A stretch of DNA of 64,000 nucleotides from Hericium rajendrae (Eukaryota > Basidiomycota > Agaricomycetes > Russulales > Hericiaceae): assembly GCA_033439255.1 (NCBI GenBank), contig CM065878.1, forward strand, positions 2,170,001 through 2,234,000, read 5' to 3'. Both the position numbers and the translations under genes were made by a program. The notes beneath the pieces were generated by a model. That model worked only from the letters and a program-made list of their open reading frames with translations. It made no database searches and had not been told where the DNA came from. Shown here piece after piece: positions 1-10,071 of this stretch. Each line of letters opens with the position of its first letter. Position 1 is the first letter of the stretch.

Positions 1-294
1 GACGGTATAGGACAAAAGCTGTGGAGACAAGGCCTGCTTCTCATGTTGCAGCTGCTGCAGTATCTGATGCAAATTTGAAAGGAGAGACAGGACTTGCGAT
101 GCGTTCGACGGTGTCAGAGGGAGTTTCCCAGCAAGGCGACACAAATGGGTCTGAGCTACATTATAGAAATAGATCAGGACATAGTTTTTACGCGATACAA
201 CGAGCACACCTGTTGGAAAGCCTCCCTAGAACTTTGTTCAGCCATTGAAGCTTGAGGTCTACTGGCATTGAGGGACGTGAAGACAGAAATATGG

Positions 295-329
295 ACGCGT
301 AGTGGACGCGTTGGACGCGTTGGACGCGG
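295..329. promoter_or_regulatory. Cluster of MluI cell-cycle-box-like repeats
   Basis: Three exact ACGCGT hexamers (295-300, 306-311, 315-320) and a fourth near-copy ACGCGG (324-329) occur in tandem, each inside a repeated GGACGCG core spaced 9-11 bp apart. They lie about 155 bp before the first recognisable codon of p-aminobenzoate synthase. ACGCGT is the known MCB site bound by MBF (Mbp1-Swi6 type) at G1/S in fungi. That the site works here is inference. Confidence 0.5.
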
Positions 330-482
330 ATTACGTCACACAATGACTGCTGCGTTGCAAAGACCTCCGGACGGATCCTCACTAGAATTTGTCTCTTTCT
401 TTTTCACCATCGCTCTTTCTTGTATACAATGCGCTGACCGTCCTTAACTTATCTGTCTTATATCAATCTGGATCGGAATATC

Positions 483-2864
483 ATGCCTTCAGCGGGGCCC
501 GGATCTTATTCATCGACTCGTACGACTCGTTCACTTACAAGTGCGTGCTTTTTTTCCATGTTGCTTTGGTTTCTGAATATTGAGAACGACTGCAGTCTCG
601 CATCCTTGTGTCGGGAAGCCATCCCAGGCTGCGAGATCCATATCATCAAAAACGATCAGCTTTCCGCGAAGGAGTTGACCTCCATCCTTCCGTACTTTGC
701 GGCCGTTATCGTAGGTCCCGGTCCAGGCTCTCCAGCCACCGCAGAAGACATCGGTATCGTGAGGGAGCTCTGGAAAATATCTGAAGACAAGCTTCTTCCC
801 ATTTTCGGTGTCTGTCTTGGCCTTCAGAGCCTTGCTATCGAGCATGGCGCCTGCCTGAGAAGGCTGAATGTCGTAAAGCATGGACAAGTTTCACAGATCA
901 TCCACGATGGAACCGGGCTATTCAAAGGCGTAGGGGAGGCGAATGTCGTCCGTTATCACTCTCTTCATATCGTTTGTCGAGACTTGAGTGATATTGAAGA
1001 GGTCGCGTGGGCAGACGATGGCGAGGAGAATGGTCGGGTCGTCATGGCCGTCAAACACACCACCAAGCCATTTTGGGCAGTTCAATACCATCCGGAATCC
1101 GTTTGCACTACTAGCGGAGGGCTCGAGGTTATGCGCAATTTTTGGCGGTTGGCTCAGAACTGGTCTGCCCTACATGGCCGTAGTTGGAGACCTTGGGAAG
1201 ATGAAATATGCAGCATAGTCGGTCCCACTTGGCCTCATGTGTGGTCGCATACGCCTCCTTCCTCTCCCCATGATCCAGATAGTTCGGACATCCCTACATC
1301 TGTCATTCACCTCCCGGACGCAACTGTAGCCCTTGTCGCAGAATTGCTTGGTGCCTCCGACGAATCGATTCCCTTCGCTCTCCTTCAGTCTGCTTCCCAG
1401 CCGGGTCGATTCTCAATCCTAGCTTCATTAACTCCGGATTCCACTCGAATCACACACGTCGTTGGGGACGCATATGTATCCGTCGTCAGAGGCAACGATG
1501 TCCTCCGCGAGCCGTTGCACACCAATGACGTCTGGTCATGGCTTGCATCTTTCATGCGACCGCATAAGGCCCGGCAAGGTGCCTCTGACATACCGTTCTG
1601 GGGTGGGCTTGTTGGCTATCTGAGCTATGAGCTCGGAGTGGAGACCTTGTCCTATCCTCACCTCTCTACTACCAGCACCCGACATCCTGACGTGAATCTG
1701 GTTTTTGTAGAACGAAGTGTCATAATTGATCATAACACAGGCTACGTTTACATACAATCGATGAAACAGGGAGATGATGCCTGGCGCAACGGTACTGTCG
1801 AACTGCTCGTGAAGGCGACACAGAAACTTTCATCTGAAGGCTCTGGAACTCCCTTGTCTGCCCCATTATTCGCAAAACCGCCCGTCATGTCGCTTCCAGA
1901 CAAGGGATATTACAAGGCGCGCATCAGACAGGCCCAGGAGCACTTGTTCGCGGGAGATTCGTATGAGCTTTGTCTCACGGCGCAAACTCGTATTAAAACC
2001 GAACCTCGCAAGCGCTCCGCATCCTCCTCGTCCTCTTGGGATTTGTACAAACTTCTTCAAACTCGAAACCCTGCTCCCCATGCGGGATACCTTCGCCTTC
2101 ATCCCACCACGTTCCTGTCCTCGTCTCCCGAGCGATTCCTTTCCTACTCACGACCGCCCAACGCCAAATGTCAACTTCGTCCAATAAAGGGCACAGTACG
2201 CAAAGGTCCTGGCATAACGCGAGCTGCCGCAGAAGAGGCTTTGGTTGGCAGTGCAAAGGAGGTCGCGGAAAACCTGATGATCGTCGATCTCATTCGCCAT
2301 GATCTGCATGGCGTTGTCGGCGAGAATGTTGAAGTGAAGCAGTTTTGTAAGGTGGAAGAGTACGAGACAGTTTGGCAACTCGTCAGCGTCATCGAGGGTC
2401 AGCTGCCGGAGGGTTCAGTGGGACCAGATGCGGAGAGGGAACTTGGATGGGAGGTTCTCAGACGAAGCTTGCCTCCCGGTACAAGTTCTTCGTGTATTTG
2501 CCTATTCAGCCTGCTGATTATACATGTCATCGCTACAGGAAGCATGACAGGTGCACCAAAGAAACGCAGCGTCGAGATTCTCCAGAAACTGGAAGACCAT
2601 GAACGTGGCATATACTCGGGCGTGTTTGGATACTGGTGTGTCGGTGGTGGGGGCGATTGGTCAGTGGTGATTCGCAGCTGTTTCAAACACGTTGGCCAGT
2701 CTGGAGGCCGTCCCGACGGTCCTGACCCGGATCCGGCAGAAGAATGGACTATCGGTGCGGGAGGTGCTATCACGGCTCTGTCGGACCCTGAGGCTGAGTG
2801 GGACGAGATGGTGGTGAAGCTTGAGAGCGTCCTGCGGACGTTCGAATCGGCAGCGGCAACGTAG
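483..2864 (+). CDS. ABZ1: Para-aminobenzoate synthase, fused glutaminase and chorismate-binding subunits
   Basis: Makes 4-amino-4-deoxychorismate from chorismate and glutamine, the first step to the PABA part of folate. The N-terminal half is a class I glutamine amidotransferase: FIDSYDSFTYN, the nucleophile Cys in FGVCLGLQSLA, and the His/Glu site YHPES. The C-terminal half is the chorismate-binding fold with SPERFLSY, PIKGTVRKG and GSMTGAPKKRSVEIL. Two introns fit: 541-595, which restores FTYN-LASLC, and 2479-2538, whose length is a multiple of 3. About 790 aa is normal for the fungal PabA-PabB fusion. The start is unsettled. The frame encoding FIDSYDSF has no upstream ATG, but the ATG at 483 would join it if one base were missing in the GGGGCCCGG run near 495-503. 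No other start joined cleanly through an intron. Confidence 0.93.
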   Translation: MPSAGPGSYSSTRTTRSLTSACFFSMLLWFLNIENDCSLASLCREAIPGCEIHIIKNDQLSAKELTSILPYFAAVIVGPGPGSPATAEDIGIVRELWKISEDKLLPIFGVCLGLQSLAIEHGACLRRLNVVKHGQVSQIIHDGTGLFKGVGEANVVRYHSLHIVCRDLSDIEEVAWADDGEENGRVVMAVKHTTKPFWAVQYHPESVCTTSGGLEVMRNFWRLAQNWSALHGRSWRPWEDEICSIVGPTWPHVWSHTPPSSPHDPDSSDIPTSVIHLPDATVALVAELLGASDESIPFALLQSASQPGRFSILASLTPDSTRITHVVGDAYVSVVRGNDVLREPLHTNDVWSWLASFMRPHKARQGASDIPFWGGLVGYLSYELGVETLSYPHLSTTSTRHPDVNLVFVERSVIIDHNTGYVYIQSMKQGDDAWRNGTVELLVKATQKLSSEGSGTPLSAPLFAKPPVMSLPDKGYYKARIRQAQEHLFAGDSYELCLTAQTRIKTEPRKRSASSSSSWDLYKLLQTRNPAPHAGYLRLHPTTFLSSSPERFLSYSRPPNAKCQLRPIKGTVRKGPGITRAAAEEALVGSAKEVAENLMIVDLIRHDLHGVVGENVEVKQFCKVEEYETVWQLVSVIEGQLPEGSVGPDAERELGWEVLRRSLPPGTSSSCICLFSLLIIHVIATGSMTGAPKKRSVEILQKLEDHERGIYSGVFGYWCVGGGGDWSVVIRSCFKHVGQSGGRPDGPDPDPAEEWTIGAGGAITALSDPEAEWDEMVVKLESVLRTFESAAAT

Positions 2865-3236
2865 ATGGACTTTAACCCTCGGGGGGCTTCAACCGCACCC
2901 ACCCATAGAAACGCACTGAATTTCAACGCTCAACGACACGTATAGATACGAATATACCGCACTCGGCACCCAGACCAATCATTTGTATCAATACTGCACT
3001 TAACTTGCATCCCCATCTATTGTAATCTGAATTCAACTTCGTTACTATTCCGCGTACTTAGCTTCCACATAATATCAAAATCTCTTACACCATTGATATC
3101 ACAGCAAGTACACAACCCTAAAAAACGCGTTGGGGAGACATGCGGGGAGTGTTGATTTCAAGCCATCAAGGCAATATGCCTCAATTCACTAGCGAGTGCA
3201 CGATGAGTAATCGGAGAACCCGATGGCAAAAAGAAC

Positions 3237-4556
3237 CTACTTCTGTACTTGTTGGCCAACCTTCATGGGTTCATAGACTACATCGTCCGTCTCATCCATG
3301 TTGGAAGCCATTCTTCGAAGATCTCGGGCACGGCTTGCGAGTGACGGCATCGGGGCAAGATCGAAATCAGACGATAGATGCCAGAAAAACGTAGACGAGA
3401 TACGGATGAGTGGCCGATCTGGGAACTGCGCTGTTCGCTGCTGGATGGTCTAAAAGTACGAATCAGACGCATTTTCAATTGCATGTTTAATTAATGAACC
3501 TGCAGTGTTGACTCATTCACGACGACTTCATGGAAGCCTGCTTTGACCAGGCCTCCAGTAAGGTGCTCGAATTGCTTCCCGGCTTGGACTAACAGATAAC
3601 GGCCAGTGGGCGGAAACTTGACGGGTATACGCTTTCCTGTGTTGCGGGCCCAGATATGGAGCCCGGGATATCTCGAACGGCCATGTATCGTAAGGAAGTT
3701 GAGATCTGTATGGAATCCGGCTAGGATGGTATCTCGCTCGCCGTATTTGGCGAGATCTGATGCCGTGGGTGCTAATAAATGAGGTCTGCAGACGAGAAGT
3801 GAGCAAAATTATCGACTTGAATACGATGGCGTGCATACCCCCATTTCCCTGCATCCGTGAATGTCTCTTGGGGTAAACCCAAGCCAATGGCTGCCATTTG
3901 AGCCACACCTTCCACGCTGCTCCTGTCAGATTACAACGGATTAGATGAGCTAATGAACACCCACGCATTCTTCATGGATGTCCCCCATTTCTGCATCGTC
4001 GGTTCCCATCGTGAGCGTAAATCAGGATTATTTGGCACCACATTTGCCATGTTCAACGCTGCATACTGGGTTTCATGGGGGGGTCTCTCATTCATCCTCC
4101 AGAAGAATCTGCATTTAGGGTCCGGTTGATGAGCAGTTATATCAAGCGGCCTCTCAGCAGCTTCTAGACGCGCAATTACACGCAGGCAGGGTTCATCGAC
4201 GGCGCATTTGGGTTTCTCCGTATTTTCCAGGGTAACTCCCACTTGATAACCGAGTTCTGGGCGTTCGTCCTTCTTCAAATCAGACTCTGGCTGATAGAAG
4301 TACTCCTCTTGAAGATCCAAAAATGCAATGTTGTCATCTTCTGAGACGCGATCATCGAGTACGAACAATGCGCCGTAGTCGATCAGCGCTTGTGCAGCCT
4401 GGGAGCATACACACAGACACCAGAAAATGTAGACACGTCATTAGCCTTGTAACATAAACAACACACCTTTTGGCACTGTTCTAATACGACAGCAGAGGCG
4501 TTTGATTGTGATCGAAATAAATCCAGATCAATCACAGGCAATGTCGCGACCGACAT
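3237..4556 (-). CDS. 2-oxoglutarate/Fe(II) oxygenase, clavaminate synthase/IPNS-like
   Basis: Non-haem iron dioxygenase of the isopenicillin N synthase-like superfamily, in a family that is widespread and uncharacterised in basidiomycetes. Five exons give 366 aa without a break: 4467-4556, 3965-4398, 3839-3916, 3500-3785 and 3237-3449. An N-terminal DIOX_N-like part (DLDLFRSQ, ALFVLDDRVSEDD) precedes the jelly roll. There HTD in GFHTDLNFLTIHG and the His in VKAGFHEVVV are the likely iron ligands, and the Arg in RPLIRIS may bind 2-oxoglutarate. The start ATG (4554-4556) opens MSVATLPVIDLDLF, a typical beginning for the family. The substrate cannot be told. It shares a 304 bp promoter region with UBC12 on the other strand. 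Confidence 0.88.
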
Positions 4557-4860
4557 GGTATACGAATCCGATCCTGGACGTTGAGATTGGAGATATTGTT
4601 TAGAAGAATCATAATTCGCCTTCGTTCCGACTAGTAGAGACCCACCTTATAGTTTCTCGGACCAGTTGGATAGATGTCGATGAAATGATATGTCGAAGGA
4701 GGTTGATGGACTCTTGGGGAAGCGAAGCGACACAAAGGCGGAGTCTATTATGTAATCCAGACGCGACTCGGCTGGTGAGAACGAGGCAGGCTTGAGCACA
4801 AGACACTCACTAACTTCCTATCGTTTCGCCACCGACAACTCATCATCCCAAGTTTCCGCC

Positions 4861-5662
4861 ATGATTAAGGTAGGTCTGTAACGCTATTTAAGGTGCCATT
4901 TTGATGTTTATATGCTGCGCTAGATATGGAGTATGAAGAAGAATGAGGAGGCGGCGGCGAAGAAGAAGCCAAAGACCAGCGCCGCTCAGATTCGCGTGCA
5001 GAAAGGTGCGAAATGCCTTCAATTGTTCGCGATTATTAACGACATTACTATTAGACTTGACTGAGCTGGATCTCCCATCCACAATGACGACGACGTTCCC
5101 AGATCCAGCAGATCTGCTCAACTTCACCCTGACTATCACTCCCGATGAGGGCATGTATATTCACCGTTCTATACACATGTTCTGTTTAATCAATTGTGCG
5201 AATAGGCATGTACGAAGGCGGATCTTTCAAGTTCTCTTTCGCCATTAACACCAATTATCCGCACGACCCTCCGAGGGTCAAGTGTTTGCAAACGGTGCGT
5301 ATGGTGCCCTCGATCGGTGGCCAAGTCGAGCTCATCCTGTGTCTAGATCTATCATCCAAATGTCGATCTGGAAGGAAATGTTTGCTTGAATATCCTCAGA
5401 GAGGACTGGAAACCAGTGCTCAACCTGAACTCGGTGATGGTTGGTCTGCAGTATCTGTTCTTGGAGCCTAATGCGGACGACCCATTGAACAAAGGTATAG
5501 TAATTGTTGGCCTCATCTCTCTTATACAGATTACTGACAATCAATACAGAGGCTGCTGAGGAGCTTCGGAGGAGTCGGGATCAGTTCTTGTACAATGTTA
5601 AGCAGTCCATGCGGGGAGGTCATGTCAAAGGCCAGCAATACGACAAGGTTCTGGTACAGTAG
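4861..5662 (+). CDS. UBC12: NEDD8-conjugating enzyme E2 UBC12
   Basis: Carries NEDD8/Rub1 to cullins and so activates SCF-type ubiquitin ligases. Six exons (4861-4869, 4924-5005, 5055-5150, 5206-5294, 5347-5494, 5550-5662) give 178 aa, close to human UBE2M. The N-terminus MIKIWSMKK matches the family's MIK start, which docks on the NEDD8 E1. The HPN motif and catalytic Cys are seen in [16 protein letters not shown]. The first exon codes only MIK. Intron 3 (5151-5205) starts with GC instead of GT. Reading frame and length are intact. Confidence 0.96.
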
Positions 5663-5963
5663 TCATTCTTCCTTTACACATTCATCAATCATCTTTGTTG
5701 TTCCATTTTCCGGATGTTCATTTTGCTATCGTGCCCTTGCACATACATATTGTTACCACTCGCATCCTACAAGTGCTTATTTCTCGGCTGTTTGGTAGAT
5801 CTGGCCGGAGGGTAGATCTATCGTAGAACATGTTAGATATGTATTTCAATGTAATTCGAGGATCCTTAGTGGCCGAACATACGCTATGTATCCCCTATCC
5901 TACACTGGTATTAGTCTTCGGCTGTCCATGGATTCGCATGGGACGGTCAAATTCTGCCGCCAT

Positions 5964-6525
5964 TCAGCTCCCCGATATGTGGTATACGAATATGGACTGA
6001 TAAGTAGTGGTATGTGATAATGTTCCTCCGGATTAGCAACGATGAAGGGAATCTGACACCATCACAGCTCTAGTCACATCCGGATCGAGGAGATGAAACA
6101 CGCACCTCAACCCAAGGATAGAATGACTCCCTGCCAGACGTTTGGAAGTATGCCTGGTTTGGAACATTATTCTATATAGCCCTCCCGCTGTAAGCTTTTG
6201 AGGATGCTCCTTTGTACCTGTCTCTTTGCCAGTCGCGGAGAACAAGGCCATGCATCGCCCATCGGAATTGGTTTCCCTAAGAAAAGGTTCAGCTCTGGCA
6301 AGATGAGAGAATGCAATCTGCTATTCTACCCTTCAGCTAAGGCTTCCCATGTTTCCGAAGTAACCTCCACACCCGACGAGCGCTGGCGTTGAAGAACGAC
6401 CTTGACACCAGCTGCAGGCTTACCGATCGAAGAATCGAGCACTGTAGAGTTATGCTAAGGTGAATCGTGCAGAAGTCCACAAACCTTGGGTTTCATACCG
6501 TGGCAAGTGATTGGCGATTTAGACA
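5964..6525 (-). CDS. 5-hydroxyisourate hydrolase (transthyretin-like)
   Basis: Hydrolyses 5-hydroxyisourate made by uricase, the second step of urate breakdown to allantoin, usually in peroxisomes or cytosol. Exons at 6498-6525, 6330-6441, 6106-6276 and 5964-6052 encode the family signatures: ITCHVLDSSIGKPAAG at the N-terminus, TNSDGRC, YFQTSGRESFYPWVE, and HYHIPLLISPYSYTTYRG near the end. Two single-base frame differences are needed to read it through, one near 6150 between FQT and AYF, and one in a run of four Gs at the final YRGS near 5967. So it is either a recently broken copy or carries sequence errors. It is back to back with RRP1, with 153 bp between the start codons. Confidence 0.85.
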
Positions 6526-6678
6526 TATCTTGAATCGGGCGATCCTGGGCGATCACTGAATAACAGATCCGGGGTAGCGCGCAAGATGCCGAGGAGTCGA
6601 CGCGAGATCTTCGTCGAGTCTTCGTCGGCGTTGAGTGACGAAAAAGGCAATCGCTTTATACCAGTCTCGTTTCTGCAC

Positions 6679-7924
6679 ATGGCGTCAACATCCAGCCCGA
6701 TCGAAAGCCCACCCTTGGGCAAATATTTAGCATCTACAGGTGATTTCGTGTTCAGTAGTTGATCCTTGCACCTTCTGACCAAGAGACAGACAAAAAGACA
6801 CGAGATAAAGCGATAAAAAATTTGTCCGTATTTTTGTCGGATCCGTCTCGCAATGCTCTCCCCAAATCCGAGATGGACAAGCTGTGGAAGGGGATCTTCT
6901 ATTGTAGGTCATATACGAGTCTTTGAGGACGACAGTCACTTACCCATGTATGTCAGGCTTCTGGATGTCAGATAAACCATTAGTTCAGCAGGCACTCGCC
7001 AGTGAATTAGCAGAACTTCTGTTAACTATCATGTCGACTTCATCTTCGCTTGCTTTCCTTCGTGGGTTCTGGGAGACAACTGTACGGGAATGGAATGGGA
7101 TAGATCGCCTCAGGTGCGTTTCATCTTTGCGTTTTCGACGAACCATCCTGAATCCTCTTTCAGAATTGACAAGTACTACATGCTCGTTCGGCGTTTCGTC
7201 AACGCATCATTACGACTGCTAATGCGAGAAAACTGGGATCCGGAAGCGTGTCGCGAATATAACGCCATTCTGACATTACAAGGTGGTCCGCTATGGTGTG
7301 TATCAATATCATTATTTGCTTGCCGACGGAGAAACTGACCCAGTGCCAATCTTAGCCCAGACGACATCCGCAGTCCCGTGAGCCTGGCATATCACCTCGC
7401 TGATATCTATTTGGAGGAATTGGACAAAGGCCGTTGGCTCACAAGAAGACACTGAAAATGAGGACGAAAGTCGACCTGCACCTCTCGGCACCCTGCTCGA
7501 CCCCTTCTTCGCCCTCGCTGCGCGCACTCAGTCAAAACACACCTACGAACGCCTCCAGAAAGAACTTCTCGAACCTGTTGTACAGTCACTTGCTCCATCT
7601 CTCCCTCGCAGTGTCGAATCGCCGAACATTAAGCGCCGCAGACTCACGGATGCCGAGTTCGTGTACTTTCCGGATAACGCTTGTATGAAAGATCCCAAGG
7701 AGGAGGGTAAAGTGGACAGGTCGACTCTACGAAAAGCTCTACTTCGAAAGCTGTTTGAGGTAGCGAGTGATCAGAGCTCGAGGGACTCTAACAGACGGAA
7801 GCTTTATGCGTTCTGGAGAGCTAACGTGGAAGATGACGAGGATGAAGCTACGCCTGTGGATGCTACAGTCTTAGACGGGTCCTTCGGCCGGGATCTGTCC
7901 CTCGGTAAAACGCGAATAGCATGA
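6679..7924 (+). CDS. RRP1: rRNA-processing protein RRP1/NOP52
   Basis: Nucleolar factor for processing of 27S pre-rRNA to 25S/5.8S in the 60S pathway. Exons: 6679-6739, 6790-6903, 6957-7113, 7164-7295 and 7356-7924. The Nop52 domain shows GKYLAST, DKAIKNLSVFL, KLWKGIFYCFWMSDKP, RIDKYYMLVRRFV and SPVSLAYHLADIYLEEL. The rest is a charged tail with RRRLTDAEFVYFPDNA. At 7427-7432 (AAAGGCC) the frame moves by one base between LEELDK and the acidic linker, where one G looks extra. No intron explains it, so sequence error or a real frameshift is likely. Confidence 0.88.
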
Positions 7925-9557
7925 GCGTCGCGCAATGAAACCCTTCGGAGGTTTTTGATACCTTTTCTTGTACTTCACTACTATATGTATAGAAATTTCT
8001 AGGCATTTCTATGCAGTGTATGTTGCAGGATATGATGAACATTGGCCGAATATGGAAAATGGAGACTTTGTTTAACCTTTCACACATTCCATATAGCTCT
8101 GGAGCTCAAAGGTTTCACGGAAACACCATCTGCATATGTGTATGATTGTATTCCAGGTATCTAAATCTTTGTATAGTGTGTACATTCCACAAAAATCAAG
8201 TCCAAACGGAAAGGAGGCTGGATGAAGGCATCTTATCAGGCGTGTCCGGTCACATCACGCTTCCCTTTTTGGCTGACCGAAGGAGACGTCGAAAAGGCGT
8301 CGTTCGTTCATGTCGTGTCTTCACGAGTCTGATAAAGGGGTGTCCTATCGAAAATGTGTTCCAAGGACTGATACAAAGTATATATTAGAAGATTCAGATG
8401 AAGAAAGAGACGATGATGGGAGTCAAGGATGAGGACGAGCGGAGGAGGTCCGTGCAGATCCGCTGTTATCTGTCATGTAGATTACCCCAATCGGGTAATA
8501 ATTCGTGTTATGTGACGCGACCGAAGGACATGGAAAAGCGTTGATAACAAGTTTCTGACTTGATTGACCTCGATACACCATTCATCCCTCTTGAATACCC
8601 CTCGGAAGAGTGCAAGAATCTTGTATTCGTGAGTACGGAAGCGACTGCCAAGTCCGATTTTCGAACGCCGGGCCCATTCTCTGGCAACCTGCCTTGCAAG
8701 ATTTCATCTACCGAAGGAGCCGTCTAAGACTGTAGTTAATACCGGATTCTCAGTCTGTTCTGATGATGCTCGCGTGGCTGATACGATTAGAATGGGGCCC
8801 AAAATTACTTTAGGTACAGCACATCAGCATACTATAATATCTATACAAGTTCCTATGCGTCCCGAGCAAATGGGCGATCTAAGTATCCATCACAAGTACA
8901 CTTTGGCTTTAGGTATGTGGGTCTTCGCTTTCGCTTCTTTCGCAGCGGAGAGACTATGGCAGATGTAAGTCGGCATCAACAGGACAGACATTCAAACATA
9001 CCCTGTTTGACGCCATTGCGACCATACACCGGCGATCAAAAGCGATTCCAGCGTGCACCAAAGGATCAAGGACTATAAAAGGTACATGAGGAAGCTGTGA
9101 CTCGGAATAGGACGAACTAACTTACGGGTCGACGAGCTGCAAGAACTGCACCGATCGGCATGATGGATATAGTCTCGAAAAGAGGACGATTTAGGGTGTG
9201 TAGAAGAGGCTTGTAGGAATCTATGCTGTTCCTCTAATGTTGTCTGAATTGACGATGAAGGTAAAGCCAGACATATTCGCTTTATATACTGTAACGCGCA
9301 TATTCTGGAACATGGGCCAAACTAGCCGCACCGCATCCTGACGTAGATGCACGCCGACTTGGAATCACGATCCCAAGCTCGGAACATCGAGAGGCCAAGC
9401 CCAGACTGTGCGCCAGGCTGGTCCGAGACCAGCAATAAGCGATAAGGATTTGACCCGAAGCGCAAGCCTGACTAGATCGTCCGATTATCGTGTGACTTAC
9501 CTGGCCAGGTAGCTCATACAGTACTAGACGAGTCTCTCTTCCAGGAAATCACAATCA
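7925..9557. other. Gene-poor intergenic stretch
   Basis: Between the RRP1 stop and the hairpin element I see no reading frame with a recognisable domain and no joinable exon chain. The longest frames are 60-80 codons and look like chance. Composition resembles the neighbouring intergenic DNA. Decayed sequence, a non-coding RNA or distal promoter of the TBC gene's neighbours cannot be excluded. Confidence 0.5.
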
Positions 9558-9811
9558 TACAGCCGTTTACAAATCGATAGGCCTCCCCGAGGAAGTAAGA
9601 TATAGACATCGTGTTTGAGTCGGCGAAGGTCCGAAACCACGCCAGATCATGCCCCGCCAGGCCCCGCCCCTCCTGCCGTGCTGCCGTTGCCACCCGTTGG
9701 CCACCTGGTGCGAGCTAGAATCAAGCTCCACCTGTATATTGCATGTCCGACGTGGCTGCGATATCTATCAACTTCTGCCGAAAAGGGCCTATGGATTTGT
9801 AAACGGCTGTA
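9558..9811. mobile_element. MITE-like inverted-repeat element, 254 bp
   Basis: A 26 bp inverted repeat bounds it: left 9558-9583 begins TACAGCCGTTTACAAATC, and right 9786-9811 is its reverse complement with one mismatch. Weaker complementarity continues inward (around GAAGTAAGATATAG and its partner), so the element could fold into a long imperfect hairpin. Both ends finish in TA, which would fit a TA target duplication of a Tc1/mariner-like MITE, but the TA is also part of the palindrome. It codes for nothing recognisable. A plain hairpin of other origin is possible. Confidence 0.5.
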
Positions 9812-10071
9812 AGGGTCGCAGGTGTTGACTTGATGTCGAGATCCGAGTCTCGAGGAGGCTAGCTGAGGAACCAGGATGGCTCGAGACCCATCCCGTAAGC
9901 GCCGGCGGATCCCGAACTCCGCGGCATGTGAGTACCGCAAGTCACCTTAGTCGACACCTGGTTGCAATATTGCGCAAACTCATCGAGAAACACCAATCGC
10001 TCACTCCTGGTTTAGCCAGCCCTGTTATACATTAACGTATTATCTGCTGGCGCTCACAATAATTTATAGGC
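9812..10071. other. Intergenic, 3' side of the TBC gene
   Basis: No feature seen; it probably holds the 3' UTR and terminator of the TBC-domain gene that ends at 10072. Confidence 0.4.

Noticed and set aside
8774-8968. 64-codon frame with a hydrophobic end in the gene-poor stretch
   Set aside because: Too short, no family resemblance, and no neighbouring exon with which it could be joined.
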